Shown here: positions 32,978 through 44,071 of the stretch, piece by piece
How the letters are laid out: each line of letters starts with the position of its first letter
Numbering within the stretch: the first letter of the stretch is position 1
Assembly: GCA_947683425.1 (NCBI GenBank)
Contig: CANTUQ010000043.1
Location: forward strand, 6,271,501-6,335,500
Length of the DNA: 64,000 nucleotides
Source: Excoecaria cochinchinensis
Lineage: Eukaryota; Streptophyta; Magnoliopsida; Malpighiales; Euphorbiaceae
Direction: 5' to 3'
Notes under the pieces: model-generated
The model's input: the letters and a program-made list of their open reading frames with translations, nothing else
The model's database searches: none
What the model was told of the DNA's origin: nothing
Program-made: the position numbers and the translations under genes

Positions 32978-35542
32978 TGTAACACCCCCGCCGCCGCCCC
33001 CGTTGGAAGGGTGCCGACGGGCCCGCTACCGACGCTTACTCACAAGATACAAACATACACTAAGCGGAAGCATTCACTAAGAATAATGATAAAGACAGAA
33101 CATAAATCTCATATAATTGAAATATAAAGTTAATTACAATCCCAAAAGATTACATCATTCCTTTATAAAAAGTTACATAAGACACTATACAAAAATATTA
33201 CATACAAAAGAATTACAGGAGGAGATAACAAAAATAAAGACTCTACTCCTATGTGGCCGACCAGCAGATGCGCAACTCGAGCAAACTCCCAAAATCCTTC
33301 ATGCTACCTGCACGGGATAAAAGCCGTGCTAAGCGATAACGCTTAGTGGGGAGGAACAAACATAACCGAACACTATGTAAGATATTAAACATTATCATAC
33401 AGAATTCACTAAACATCAGAGGGTAAAAATATAAACACTGCTCAAGAGTGACTATATGTATATCAGAGTAGAAACAGATAATATGAAACAATGATCATAA
33501 TCAGAATCACGCAATAATTAGAACACTTCACTAATCACACACTAGACACTTAACACAATAGCCTGAATTCAATGGTGGAGGATACGGGAACATGGCACGG
33601 GAGACCAAAGCCTCAAAAATAGTTTTAATACCCGAAGGTAGCGCGGGAGACCGGAGTCTCAAAACATTTTATCACTACATGGAAGATGACCATCTCGGAG
33701 GTCGACCGCTTCACCCAAACGGGGCGGACACGGGCAGCTGCACTCACTAACCCTTCTTAAGCATGCTTAATTATCCAATACCTTGACACTTCAGGCTCGA
33801 CAACACATTCACTCACACGGCAATACACAATCAAAAGAAGATTCAACTTAGGACTCTAACATTAATTAAATTCATAACTAAGACACTAGTACAATAACAT
33901 CACGAGTCATGAGCACAAACATATTTCATGCAATAATGAGAAACCTTGCAAAGTGGAACAAAAGAAATGCATTCGAAAAATAGGGCAAGCAGGAAGGGCC
34001 TCTGTCGCGCTCGCGACAAAGCATGAAGCACTTCCTCGCGAGCTCGCGCCAGAAGGCCTGCTCGCTACGAAGCACGCTAGGTAGATTCGCGCACCCGAGC
34101 TCTGTCGCGCTGGTGACAACATCGCGGTTGCGACAGAGACCAGTCTCTTCCTCCTCGCGTGCACGCTCGGTAGCATGCTCGTGTGGAGGACTCGGCTACA
34201 AAGCTCTCTGTCGCGGTCGTGGCAACGTCGCGATCGCGACAGAGCGCTTTACAAGATAAAAGGGCCAAATCCGCACTCTGTCGCGCTCGCGACAGCGTCG
34301 CGATCGCGACAGAGCCCAGATTCACCCAAAATCTGCACTTTTCCTACACCTTCACACACAATCCTTCATACATGCAAACAAACATACTCACACACTTACC
34401 TCAAGCCTCTTGCCCAAAACCGCATCACTCACAAGCCACATAAACACATTTACGCAATAATCAAACATTAATTCATCAAGAATTTACTCACAACCCAACT
34501 CAAAATTCATTAACATAACATGCTCATGTTCCAACAACACATGCTATCTTCACTAAATCACTAACATTTCACTATAAATCACTACTTAATTTAAACATGC
34601 ATTCATCCAACAAAACATTCAAGGATACAAGTGGCATGCAATTACTAGATAGAATTGATCCAAAGAGGAAAAATAGGGGCAAAACATAATCCACAAACAC
34701 GGCTCCCAAACACTTCAAATTAAGATCCCAAACCTGGAAAATGCAGCTTCAACCTAAGCCCCTTACGAATCCTCTTTCTCCTTTCCCTTGCTCTTTCTTC
34801 TTGCTTCCGATTCTTGCACAAAACCCAGCCACAACACACTCAAATCAACCCAAAATCCATATTGAAAACCAGAATCCAAAGAACAAGAAATAAATAAAGG
34901 AACCCCAATCCAAACTCAATCACTTACCTCTCAAAATTCCAGCTCAAACCTTAAGAACTTAGCTCAAAACTCCAAGACAACACAAGAGGAAAGGAGATGA
35001 GAGCAGAAAAATGGAAATAAGAGAGGGAGAGAGGACGGAAAGAAGAAGAAAAGAGAAAGAGAAAGTCAGCTTCCACGGGAAGCTTCATCCCACTTTTCCC
35101 TCCTCACCTCTCTCTTACTTTTCATTTAATGCCCACCAACCCCCTTGCCACTTGTCACAATCTTAGCAAATCAAGCCATCCACTTTAACTTAACCACTAA
35201 TGGCACCATACACTACACACACACTAACTTCTCCTACACAAATATCTTCCAATGCACCAAACTTCACTCACACCATAATATTTCTCATAACTCACTTTAC
35301 ATCCAAGGCACCATACACACTAAAACCACACAAAAAAAAATCCCAAAGTCCACTTATATCCTACTCCCATACACAACAAGCACACCATAACATTTCCATC
35401 ACTTAACTTATTACTTAATTAATTAACTCCTTAACAAATAATTTATTATTATCCAAATTTCCTCTTGCTCAAATTACAAAAATACCCTTACTTCCCTTAC
35501 TTACCACGCAGATTCCGATCAGGCCCTATTTGGGTTGTTACA
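32978..35542 (-). mobile_element. Z 5' LTR
   Basis: 2565 bp, TGTAACAACCC to GGGTGTTACA in coding orientation. It holds the hairpin cluster 33995-34320. A TATA-like TTAAATG followed by a GA-rich run lies on the minus strand near 35126-35105, about 416 bp from the LTR start, so the hairpins would be transcribed if that is the promoter. Confidence 0.92.
33995..34320. repeat. TCGCGA hairpin cluster, Z 5' LTR
   Basis: Units near 34001-34022 (single), 34101-34141, 34205-34247 and 34277-34316 (double, very regular: CTCTGTCGCGCTCGCGACAG then CGTCGCGATCGCGACAGAG). Confidence 0.9.
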
Positions 35543-35547
35543 TGCAC

Positions 35548-36809
35548 CGTTCCATCTTCTGATGATGATGCGTCGAGTCGCTGACAAGACTACGAAACGT
35601 GAAACTTGCTCTTTTGAGCTGCATCGAGTCTGCTACAGACTACCAAAAGTGCACTACACCGAGTCGCTGACAAGACTACTAAAAGTGCAGGGTTCCATCT
35701 TCTGATGGTGACTATCGTCTTTTAGACATTTCTTGCAAAATTATGTGCACAGAAATATATACAAGAAAATGTGTGTGTATGATATGAGATGCAAATGCTT
35801 GCAAGAATATATAGACCATGCCCTAGGTGGCCCAAGGTGTGCTGAGGATATAGCTTGGTCGCTCCACCATGCCCCCGAAATCTAGAGGATTGTCATCTTA
35901 GCCTTAGTGATTCCATCCCCAATAAGTTTTCTGAAAGAGACATCCAGTGCATTTTTGCCCCCCAGTCGATGATCATATACCCAGGATCCTGATTCATGTC
36001 CCGTGCTACTTGTTATCTGATTGAAAGAAGATCATTTGAAGTAATGCTGCCTTATCGCTCCAGGCATCGAACGTCATTATTTTAAAGGTAGTGCGTCCCT
36101 TGTGGATTTTCACACTAGCTTTTCTTTGTGGGAAATGCGTCCCCTAAGTGATTTTCACATAACCCTTTGCCTAATTTTTGCCTGGAATGGACCCAACCCA
36201 ATCCAGTGGCTTTTATTTATTTCATTTTTTGTAGGGCAGACTGCCTGTTTCCAGGTTTTCACCCTGCCCTGTGGCCTAACTTTTGCTTAGAGAGGCAGTT
36301 ACGGTTTTCATCTCAAATGGCTTTTTTTTTTAAGGAACTACTAGAGAAAGTGATTATTAAAATAATTGCCAGGAGGTGGCCAACATATATCCACTTAGAC
36401 ATCTTTCGACACAAAGATTATACAATAGTCATTAGATAGTTAGATGATACATTTCTTTTTTTATTTTTAAGACAGAACTAAAAGAACAATGAAAATGTAT
36501 TCTTTTACTCATTGCAAGGTTGTGTACATTTCTATATGATTTCATCATACATGATTCTCATTTGATAGGAATTCAAAAGAAACACAAGACTACACCTAAT
36601 CTCGAAATAGATCTTGTAAGCATCAAACTCCTGTTATCAATCGGCCCTCTCAGGTTTTCTCGATTGAACATTTTCTCTTGGCCCTTAAATTTTGCCCAGT
36701 ATGCCTTTTTTCGATTTTCACCCTGACAGGGCGCCCAATTTTAGCAAGGCCGCCTTTTTTCGATTTTTGACCCGCAGGGCATTTATTCTTTTCTTTTTAT
36801 TTTTGGTCT
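35548..36809 (-). mobile_element. X2 3' UTR, pol-proximal part
   Basis: It continues the minisatellite to about 35700 and then non-coding sequence collinear with X1 6625-7757. The frames present also occur, equally degraded, in X1 and are not conserved as protein. Confidence 0.82.
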
Positions 36810-39800
36810 TTAGCTATGGAACCTTTTTTGTCTATCGACATTGACCGGGTCCTTGAACTCATTCCCATCGCTATCCGCTAGGATTGCTGCTCCTTTTGTT
36901 AGCAATTTCTTTAAAATGAACGGACCTTCCTAGGGTGGCCTGAATTTTCCTCGTATGTCTGGCACTCCCGGCCTCGTCATCTTAAAGACCAAATCCCCCT
37001 CCTTCAATGGGTGCTTTCGTACTCTCTTGCCAAATGACCGAGCTAACCTCTTCTGGTAAACCTGATTGTGATAATAAGCCCGTAACCTATCTTCATCCAG
37101 CAAATTTAGCTGCGATAATCGCTGTCGTGCCCATTCTACCTCTGGAGTTTCTGCTTCCATGACTACCCTCAAAGACTTCAACTCAATTTCAACCGGCAGG
37201 ACCGCTTCAGTTCCATATACCAGAGAGAATGGTGTCGCCCCCGTAGAAGTCCTGACTGTGGTTCTATAACCCCAAAGCGCAAAAGGTAACTTTTCTGCCC
37301 AGTCTTTATAGCTCTGAACCATCTTGGCCAATATCCTCTTCACGTTCTTATTCGCTGCTTTAACCGCGCCATTGGCCTGAGGATGATAGGGAGAAGACTT
37401 ATGATGCTGGATTCCATATTTCTAGAGCATCTGTTTAGTTTCTGCTAGGAATTGTACCCCATTGTCAGACACAATGTGATGCGGGAGACGATATCTGCAT
37501 ATCAAATTTCGCTCGATGAACTTAGCCATGTCCCTTGCATCAACCTTCTTGAAAGACTCTACTTCAACCCACTTAGTGAAGTAGTCAATGGCAACTATAA
37601 TGAACCTGTGCCCATTAGAAGCTGTAGGACAGATCTTGCCTATGATATCTATCCCCCAAGCTGCAAATGGCCATGGAGAAGTCAAGTTATGCAACTCTAA
37701 AATAGGCACGTGCCTCAAATTTGCGTATTGCTGGCATAACTGGCATTGCTTCACATATTTCGAACAATCTGAATCCATTGTGAGCCAATAGAATCCTTGG
37801 CGCATGATCTTCTTTGCTAAGGCTAAGCCATTCATGTGAGCTCCGCAGACCCCAGCATGAACCTCTCCCATAACTCTTTCTGCTTCTTTCTCTGCCAAAC
37901 ATCTTAACTGGATGCCATCAGCCTGTCTTTTGTACAAGGTACCGTTTGCGCTAATGAACTGAGTGGATAGCTTCCGAATCATTCTTTGGTCTTTCTCCGT
38001 GGCTTCTTCTGGAAAAACTGACTTTTCTAAATAATTCTGAATGTCATAGTACCATGGGTTTCCATCGGCGGCCTCAACATCTATCACCTGCTCAGCTTCA
38101 AAGCAAGGTTTATCTGAGCTAAAAATCAGCACGGGTTTCATAGCAATTCCTGTTGGATTATCCCACATAGACACTAATGTCGCTTGAGCATTAGCCAACT
38201 GATTTTCATCTCTGGGGATAAAGCGAAAAGTGCAAGTCTCGAACTGGCTACATAGCATTCTCAAGCGTTTCACATAAGGCAACGGCCTCTCTTCCATGAC
38301 AGACCACTCCCCTCTGATCTGATGAATTACTAAAGAAGAATCTCCGAATACTTCTGCAGTCTTTGCTCCTAGGGCAAGCAGCGCTTCCAATCCAAAGATG
38401 CAAGCCTCGTATTCTGCTTCATTATTGGTTGCCTTATATCTCAGCTTCTTAGCTAATGGTAGTTCCTCACCATCCGGGGTGGTAAGAATGACTCCTGCGC
38501 CTGCTCCTTTACTATTGACCGCTCCATCGAAGAATAACTGCCATCCTTGTACTGTTATGGCTGTGACATCTTCATCTAGAAAAATGTACTCAAACTGATC
38601 TCCCTTAATAGGATGCTCAGCTAAGAACTCCGCTAAGGCTCTTCCCTTAATGGTTTTCTTGGTTATGTATTCAATGTCGAACTCCTGCAACAACAGTAAC
38701 CATCTCCCCATTTTCCCTAGCAGAGAGGGTACTTCCTGAAGATACCTAAGAGGGTTATGCTTGGCAACCACCTGTACCCTAAAGGAATGAAAGTAATGTC
38801 GTAACTTCTTAGAAGCCCAGATAATTGCCAAGCAAATCTTCTCTACCTCAACATATCTGGCTTCATACTGTAGGAACTTTTTGCTAAGACAGTAAACCGC
38901 AAAATCCACACCAAAATCATCTTCTTGAGCAATCATAACACCCACTGAATTATCCTCTATAGCTAGATACAGGATTAGTGGTTTGGCATGGCGTGGTGGT
39001 CTTAAGACTGGCGGATTTAAGAGATAATCCTTAATGGTGTCAAAGGCCAATTGACAATCATCGTTCCATACCATAGGCTGGTTCTTCCTTAGAAGCTTGA
39101 AAATGGGCTCACATACCAAAGCCAGCTTGGCAATGAATCGGCTGATATACTGAAGCTTTCCCAGGAAACTCCTAACCTCCTTTTCCTTTCGAGGAACCGG
39201 CATCTCTCTAATGGCTCTGACCTTCTCAGGATCTACCTCGATTCCCCTCTGGCTTACTACATGACCCAACAACTTTCCTGAGCTAACTCCAAAAATGCAC
39301 TTCTTGGGATTGAGGCGCATATCATACTTGCTAATCCTTTGAAAGAACTTTTCTAAAGCCTCAAAGTGACCTTCTCTGGTAGCCGACTTAATCATCATGT
39401 CATCGACGTACACTTCCACCTCTTTGTGAATAAAATCATTGAGAACCCTGGTAGCCATCCTCTGGTAAGTTGCTCCTGCATTTTTTAAACCAAAAGGCAT
39501 AACCCGGTAGGCATATGTCCCCCACTCGGTAATGAAGGCCGTCTTAATCCGATCCACTATCTTGTTAAGGATTTTATTGTACCCCGCGTATCCATCCACA
39601 AAGCTGTACATCATGCAAGCAGCGGCACTATCTACCAGTACATCAATATGAGGTAGAGGAAAATCATCCTTTGGGCAAGCTTTGTTCAGATCCCAATAGT
39701 CTACACATACCCGAACCCTACCGTCCTTTTTAGCTACATGAACCACGTTAGCTAGCCAAGTCGGGTATTGAACCTCTATTAGGAACTTAGCCTCAATTTG

Positions 39801-39959
39801 CATATGGATCTCCTCTTTCACTTTTTGTGCCCATTCTGGCCTTAGTCTTCGGAGCTTCTGCTTAACTTGTTTAAACTCTGGGTAAGTTGGGATTGCATGT
39901 TCGACGATATCCCGATCGATTCCCGGCATATCCTCATAGGTCCAGGCAAAGAATTTTTC
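36810..39959 (-). pseudogene. X2 pol: RT, RNase H, archaeal-type RNase H, integrase
   Basis: The main open part runs 835 codons from 39929 to 37422 and the same frame continues to a TAA at 36812-36810 through stops at about 37424 (CAG in X1) and 36932 (TGG in X1). RT has VDYWDLNKACPKDDFPLPHI (R to W compared with X1) and YVDD at 39410-39399. Two RNase H domains follow: a first with ILYLAIEDNSVGVMIAQEDD, and an archaeal-type one with FFDGAVNSKGAGAGV, NNEAEYEACIF, GDSSLVI and ENQLANA. Integrase has the HHCC finger (HAGVCGAH, CQLCQQ) and D-D-E (GIDIIG, SDNGVQF, with the E region after the first stop). A one-base deletion in a T run near 39965 breaks the join to the upstream protease region. Otherwise this is the best-preserved pol in the window. 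Confidence 0.93.
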
Positions 39960-41781
39960 ATATTTTTTAATATTCTCTCAAATTTTATCCTCTCTTCAGG
40001 AGTTATGTCTGATGCTATCAAAATTTCCTCTGGATTCTCCAAAGTTTTGAGATTAAATGCAGTTGTGCCAGTTGAATTAATATAAAAAATGAATGCATCA
40101 TGCTTATGATCATGCGAAATGAAATCATCAGAAACATCACACAAGTAAGCAAAGTTGTTCATCTCATTAACATAATCAGAAACATTAACATTATCATTAA
40201 AAAGTTCTGGTATAAAAAGAGCATCTAAATAACTATCATCTTCACCTCCTGCCGACGCCGTTGCTATGGCCGACTGTACTTTGGCTCCTTAACTTGGAGG
40301 CTTTTCACCTAACTCCGGTGAAATCTTGAGACCTTTAATCTTCGGCTCTCGCTCTACCATCTTCTCCTTCCCTTTGAGTTTAGTGGCCAACAGCTTATCA
40401 GTTACAATCTCTTCGGGCTCATCCCTGTCCCAGATGCTGCATTGGGTTATAATCTCCTCATCCTAGAAGTTTTTTATATTCTTAATAACTCCAACCTCCC
40501 AGTCGAAGACATCATTAAAAATTTTGAAAACCGGGATGATGTTCCCATCTACCCACTGTGGCTCCTCTTTTCCAGCATAAGCACAAATCGAGGATGCTGA
40601 CACAAAGCTCTCTGAAATGTGGGGAAACTTATCTGACACTTTCTTCTTACCATGCTCTCCTTTGTAACCTAACCCCTTCCGATCTTTCTGGCTATGCGAA
40701 GTGATAACATCCTGCCGCCCTTGTTAATCTTTGCCCAAACCAGCACCTGGGAGGAAGTGCATCTTCTTTAGCATGTTCACCACTTGAGGGCTACCTTCTA
40801 ATCTTTGCTCTTCTCCGATCATTGATACATGAAAGCCACTGAATGGCTGATTAGAGATCTCCAAGGGAAATACTTGGTTTTCTCTTGCTGCTTTAATGGT
40901 CACCACCTCCCCTTTGTGAGGTATCTTAATCATTTTATGTAAAGTGGATGGCACTCCCCCCAACCTATGGAACCACGGTCTTCCAAGTAAAGTCGAGAAA
41001 TTTGTTGGGATGGGTAAGACCACAAACTCTATTCTGTCTCTACGGATCCAGTCCTGACAATAGCTTTGAAAGTTCCCGACGCCTGCCTCCTGGAATTGTC
41101 ATAAGCTGTGATGGCCAGGTCAGACTTGCTCAGCATGCTTTCATTTAACCCAAAAGCCTGAAGCGCCACTAAAGGATAGACATTTATTGATGACCCATCA
41201 TCAACCATAACGCAAGCAGTGTGCTTGCCGTTAATCTGTGCTTTGATATATAATGGTCGGTTATGGCTGTGACCCTCAGTTAGCAAATCTGCATCAAAAA
41301 ACACCAGTTTCTCCTCGGATCCCCCTTTAACAAGGTCTAGCAGCTCAGATGGAGAAATTATAGTGGCTACAGTGGACACACTCAATGCCTCGACCAACTT
41401 CTGTCTATGGGAGGGGGACTGCCTTAAAAGGTCCCAAATTGATATTTGAGCCGTGGTCTTTTTCAGCTGCTTTACTATGGGACTTTCTTTCGGCTCCTTC
41501 GCTGTAGTTGCTTGCACTGGGTCCTGTTGCTTCTCAACTTCGGGGACAACTCTCCCACTTCTTGTTACAGCCTCAACTCTTTCCTCCTCTTCCGAATCCC
41601 ACGGATTCGCGAACTCTCCATCTTTCTCTTTGTTTTCTTCATCTCCACTCTCACTTGTGGACCAACAGTCGATCGTCGCCACGGGAATCCCAGTGATAGC
41701 GACATACTCATTTCCATATAAATCTTGAATCACATACCTTTCTGGTATACTCGATCTTATCATAAAGACTGGCAGTGGCAC
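39960..41781 (-). pseudogene. X2 protease and protease-RT linker
   Basis: Aspartic protease motif ACVMVDDGSSINVYPL lies near 41220-41175, then AFGLNESMLSKSDLAITAYD and, after a frameshift at about 41030, LLGRPWFHRLGGVPSTLHKM. A G-patch-like LPGAGLGKD ends at a stop at 40724. The linker to RT (to 39960) has further stops but can be followed to NPEEILIASDITPEERIKFE, which X1 shares. Upstream in the frame is the Gag-protease joint with MPLPVFMIRSSIPERYVIQD. Confidence 0.85.
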
Positions 41782-43227
41782 AACATTATAATTAGACTTC
41801 TTTTTGCTCTCTCTCTTTTCAGGGTCGGTGATCTACTTACTGTCGATCAGATCCTGAATCAGGTGCCTTAGCTTGAAACAATTGTCAGTCAGATGTCCGG
41901 TATGTTGGTGAAAGGCGTAATACTCATTCTCTTTGTGCCCTGGCTGCCCTTGGGTCCTAGCTGGCCTAGGTGGTAGGGGTTATAGCTTCCCTTCCTTTAT
42001 CAGCCCCTTCAAAACCCACGACAAAGGCCTACCCAAATTGGAGAAGTACCTCTGATTCATGCCTATTGTAGACACCTCGGCTGTCTTTCCACCTCTGTTA
42101 CCACTGCTTGAACTTGCTGACTTGGCTGTCCCTTGATTGTTGTAGCCCTTCTTGGCATAGGACTCACTATTTGCCCTCTTGGCCATATATTCTCCTTCCG
42201 CTTCTATGGCTATGTCTTTTAAGGACTCCCAATCCTTCAGCCCCTTCATCTTCAGTCCGTCTCTCAAGTATGTGCTGGCATTTCGAATAAACAACCGAAT
42301 CTAATCAGGAGTGTCTGGCTTACATTTCATCTCCATAACTTTATTCCTCCACCGTGTAAGGTACTCATGGAAGGACTCTTCAGACTTTTGCTGTAATAAC
42401 TCTAGATCTTTCAAAGTAACTTCCATTTGAGTGTTGCAATCGTACTGCTTAAGGAACTCCTCAGTTAACAAGTCCCAATCCTCTTTGAACCTTCTGTCCA
42501 GTTCATGGTGCCAATCAATGGCAGCTCCTGTGAGACTCAAGCAAAAGTACTCTATTTTCTGCTTTCTCGTTAAAGTCATACCCTTCATGACAAGCGAGTA
42601 CTGCTTGATGTGAGCAGCAGGGTCAGAAGTGCCATCAAATTTTGGAATATCTGGCATCTTAAAGTTCTGGGGAATCAGGTCATCCCCATCCAGCTCTCGA
42701 TCCTCCGGGTTCATTCCTCTCCCTACATTCATCATCCTTGCCATGACCTCAAATTTCTCTTCCATTTTTCTCCACATCACCTCCTCCAGTTTCAGCGACT
42801 TTCTCTTAGATACTGCATGCTCCTCTTGCTCATCTTCCCAAAAATCAACCTCGGACCTAGGGCCTTCTCCGCACTCGACGGGTGCAGGCACTCTTTGCTC
42901 CATAGCAGGTGGGTCGACCATAGGTTGGTTAATTATAGCAGGGGGATCTTCTCTAACGACCCCTTGTTCAACTAGCACTCGGATAGAGGCAGCAACAACT
43001 TGTTGCCCAGCTATGGTAGTGGCTAGGTTGCTCATCATTGCAATCATTCGGGCCTCAAACTCCTCCATTCTTCTTCTTACTTCCTCAGCAATTATTACCC
43101 GGGTTGCATCTGACTCATTTGATGGATTGGCCATACTTACGTCTGTCGATGACTCAGAAGAAAACCCCTCACCGTCTTCTATGTGAGAATCTGAACTCTG
43201 ATACGATACTAACTCTGGTAACCCCAA
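41782..43227 (-). pseudogene. X2 gag
   Basis: One frame starting MGLPELVSYQ at 43227 continues to 41782 with three stops (42301, 41980 and about 41833). It contains a coiled-coil N-terminal part (EEVRRRMEEFEARMIAMMSN), then the Gag capsid signature MPDIPKFDGTSDPAAHIKQY, IEYFCLSLTGAAIDWHHELD, LTEEFLKQYDCNTQMEVTL and SFHEYLTRWRNKVMEMKCKP. A basic, serine-rich stretch and an EYYAFHQHTGHLTDNCFKLR motif (zinc-finger-like H, C residues) follow. This is typical of Tat/Athila-type Gag. Stops are mostly explainable as C-to-T changes. Confidence 0.88.
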
Positions 43228-44052
43228 AAGCGGAATCCTTCTTTACGGTTCGTCGGGACCTCTAGACCACCTAAGAGAATCTATGATGGCTGAAAGAAAA
43301 TATTACGTTAAGATGATGCATGATTAAAAAAATGCAATGCATGCTCATGCTGATGCAACATAGACAAACACATACAAGCAGATAGATACTTCAGACCTTA
43401 TCTCTCCCACACACGTGGTATTATAGTCTCTTTCCTAGGTGGGCTTAGTCCATGGGTTAACGGGGAACCCAATGGAAATGTATGGTGCACGGTGGAAAAT
43501 CGGCAGCATAACAACTCTTATCTAATGTACATACGTATGAGTGTTTGGCCATTATGTATTTAAACAATTCAACTTAATTAAGATGGGGCCACCGGGGCAT
43601 GAAAGCCTTTGATAAAAACCATTTAATTAAATTGACTTTGTCTAATATATGACGGCCCATATAGCAAACAAGGTATTACGATACATTTCACCTAGTGGAA
43701 GTATCTATTGCCATTACATGAGCTTTGGTCAACGGGTGATGATATTTTAGGGCTACCCAAGCATGGTCCCTGCCAACGGGTCTAGCTCATTATAAGCACA
43801 ACCAATTGGGTCACCATTTGATATACCATAAGGTACGAGGCTTGGGCTGGTGATTATCCTTAACACTTCCCCACATTGAGTGAACGTAGGGTCATGCTTC
43901 GGGAATGCACCGGGCTTAAAATAGGGACCAAACTAGCATAATCTAAGACTCTAGCATGGATGCAGTGCAATTTCGAAAAGAGATGAAATTTCAAAATTAA
44001 AACTCAATTGTAAATTTTAGCCAACGTACTTTCGAAGGGAAGTCTCTTATCC
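43228..44052 (-). other. X2 leader between primer site and gag
   Basis: 825 bp without ORF or recognisable repeat. It would hold the packaging signal. I see no splice pair that stands out. Confidence 0.6.
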
Positions 44053-44070
44053 TCCCCAGTGGAGTCGCCA
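44053..44070 (-). other. X2 primer binding site (tRNA-Arg type)
   Basis: On the minus strand TGGCGACTCCACTGGGGA, one base from the LTR end. It fits the 3' end of an arginine tRNA plus CCA, the primer described for Ogre/Tat elements. Confidence 0.85.
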
Positions 44071-44071
44071 C

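Larger units (their letters stand above)
29155..35542 (-). mobile_element. Z: gag-only LTR retrotransposon (TR-GAG type, Tekay-related)
   Basis: Two LTRs (29155-31560 and 32978-35542) flank only 1.4 kb of interior with a primer site, a gag frame and a polypurine tract. Direct repeats TGCAC at 29150-29154 and 35543-35547 flank it, and X1 6455-6465 shows the uninterrupted site (AAAAGTGCACCATTCC). No protease or pol is present. Gag-only elements of this layout are known in plants as TR-GAGs. Gag similarity to chromoviral Gag and the initiator-Met primer site point to a Tekay-like parent. Confidence 0.9.
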
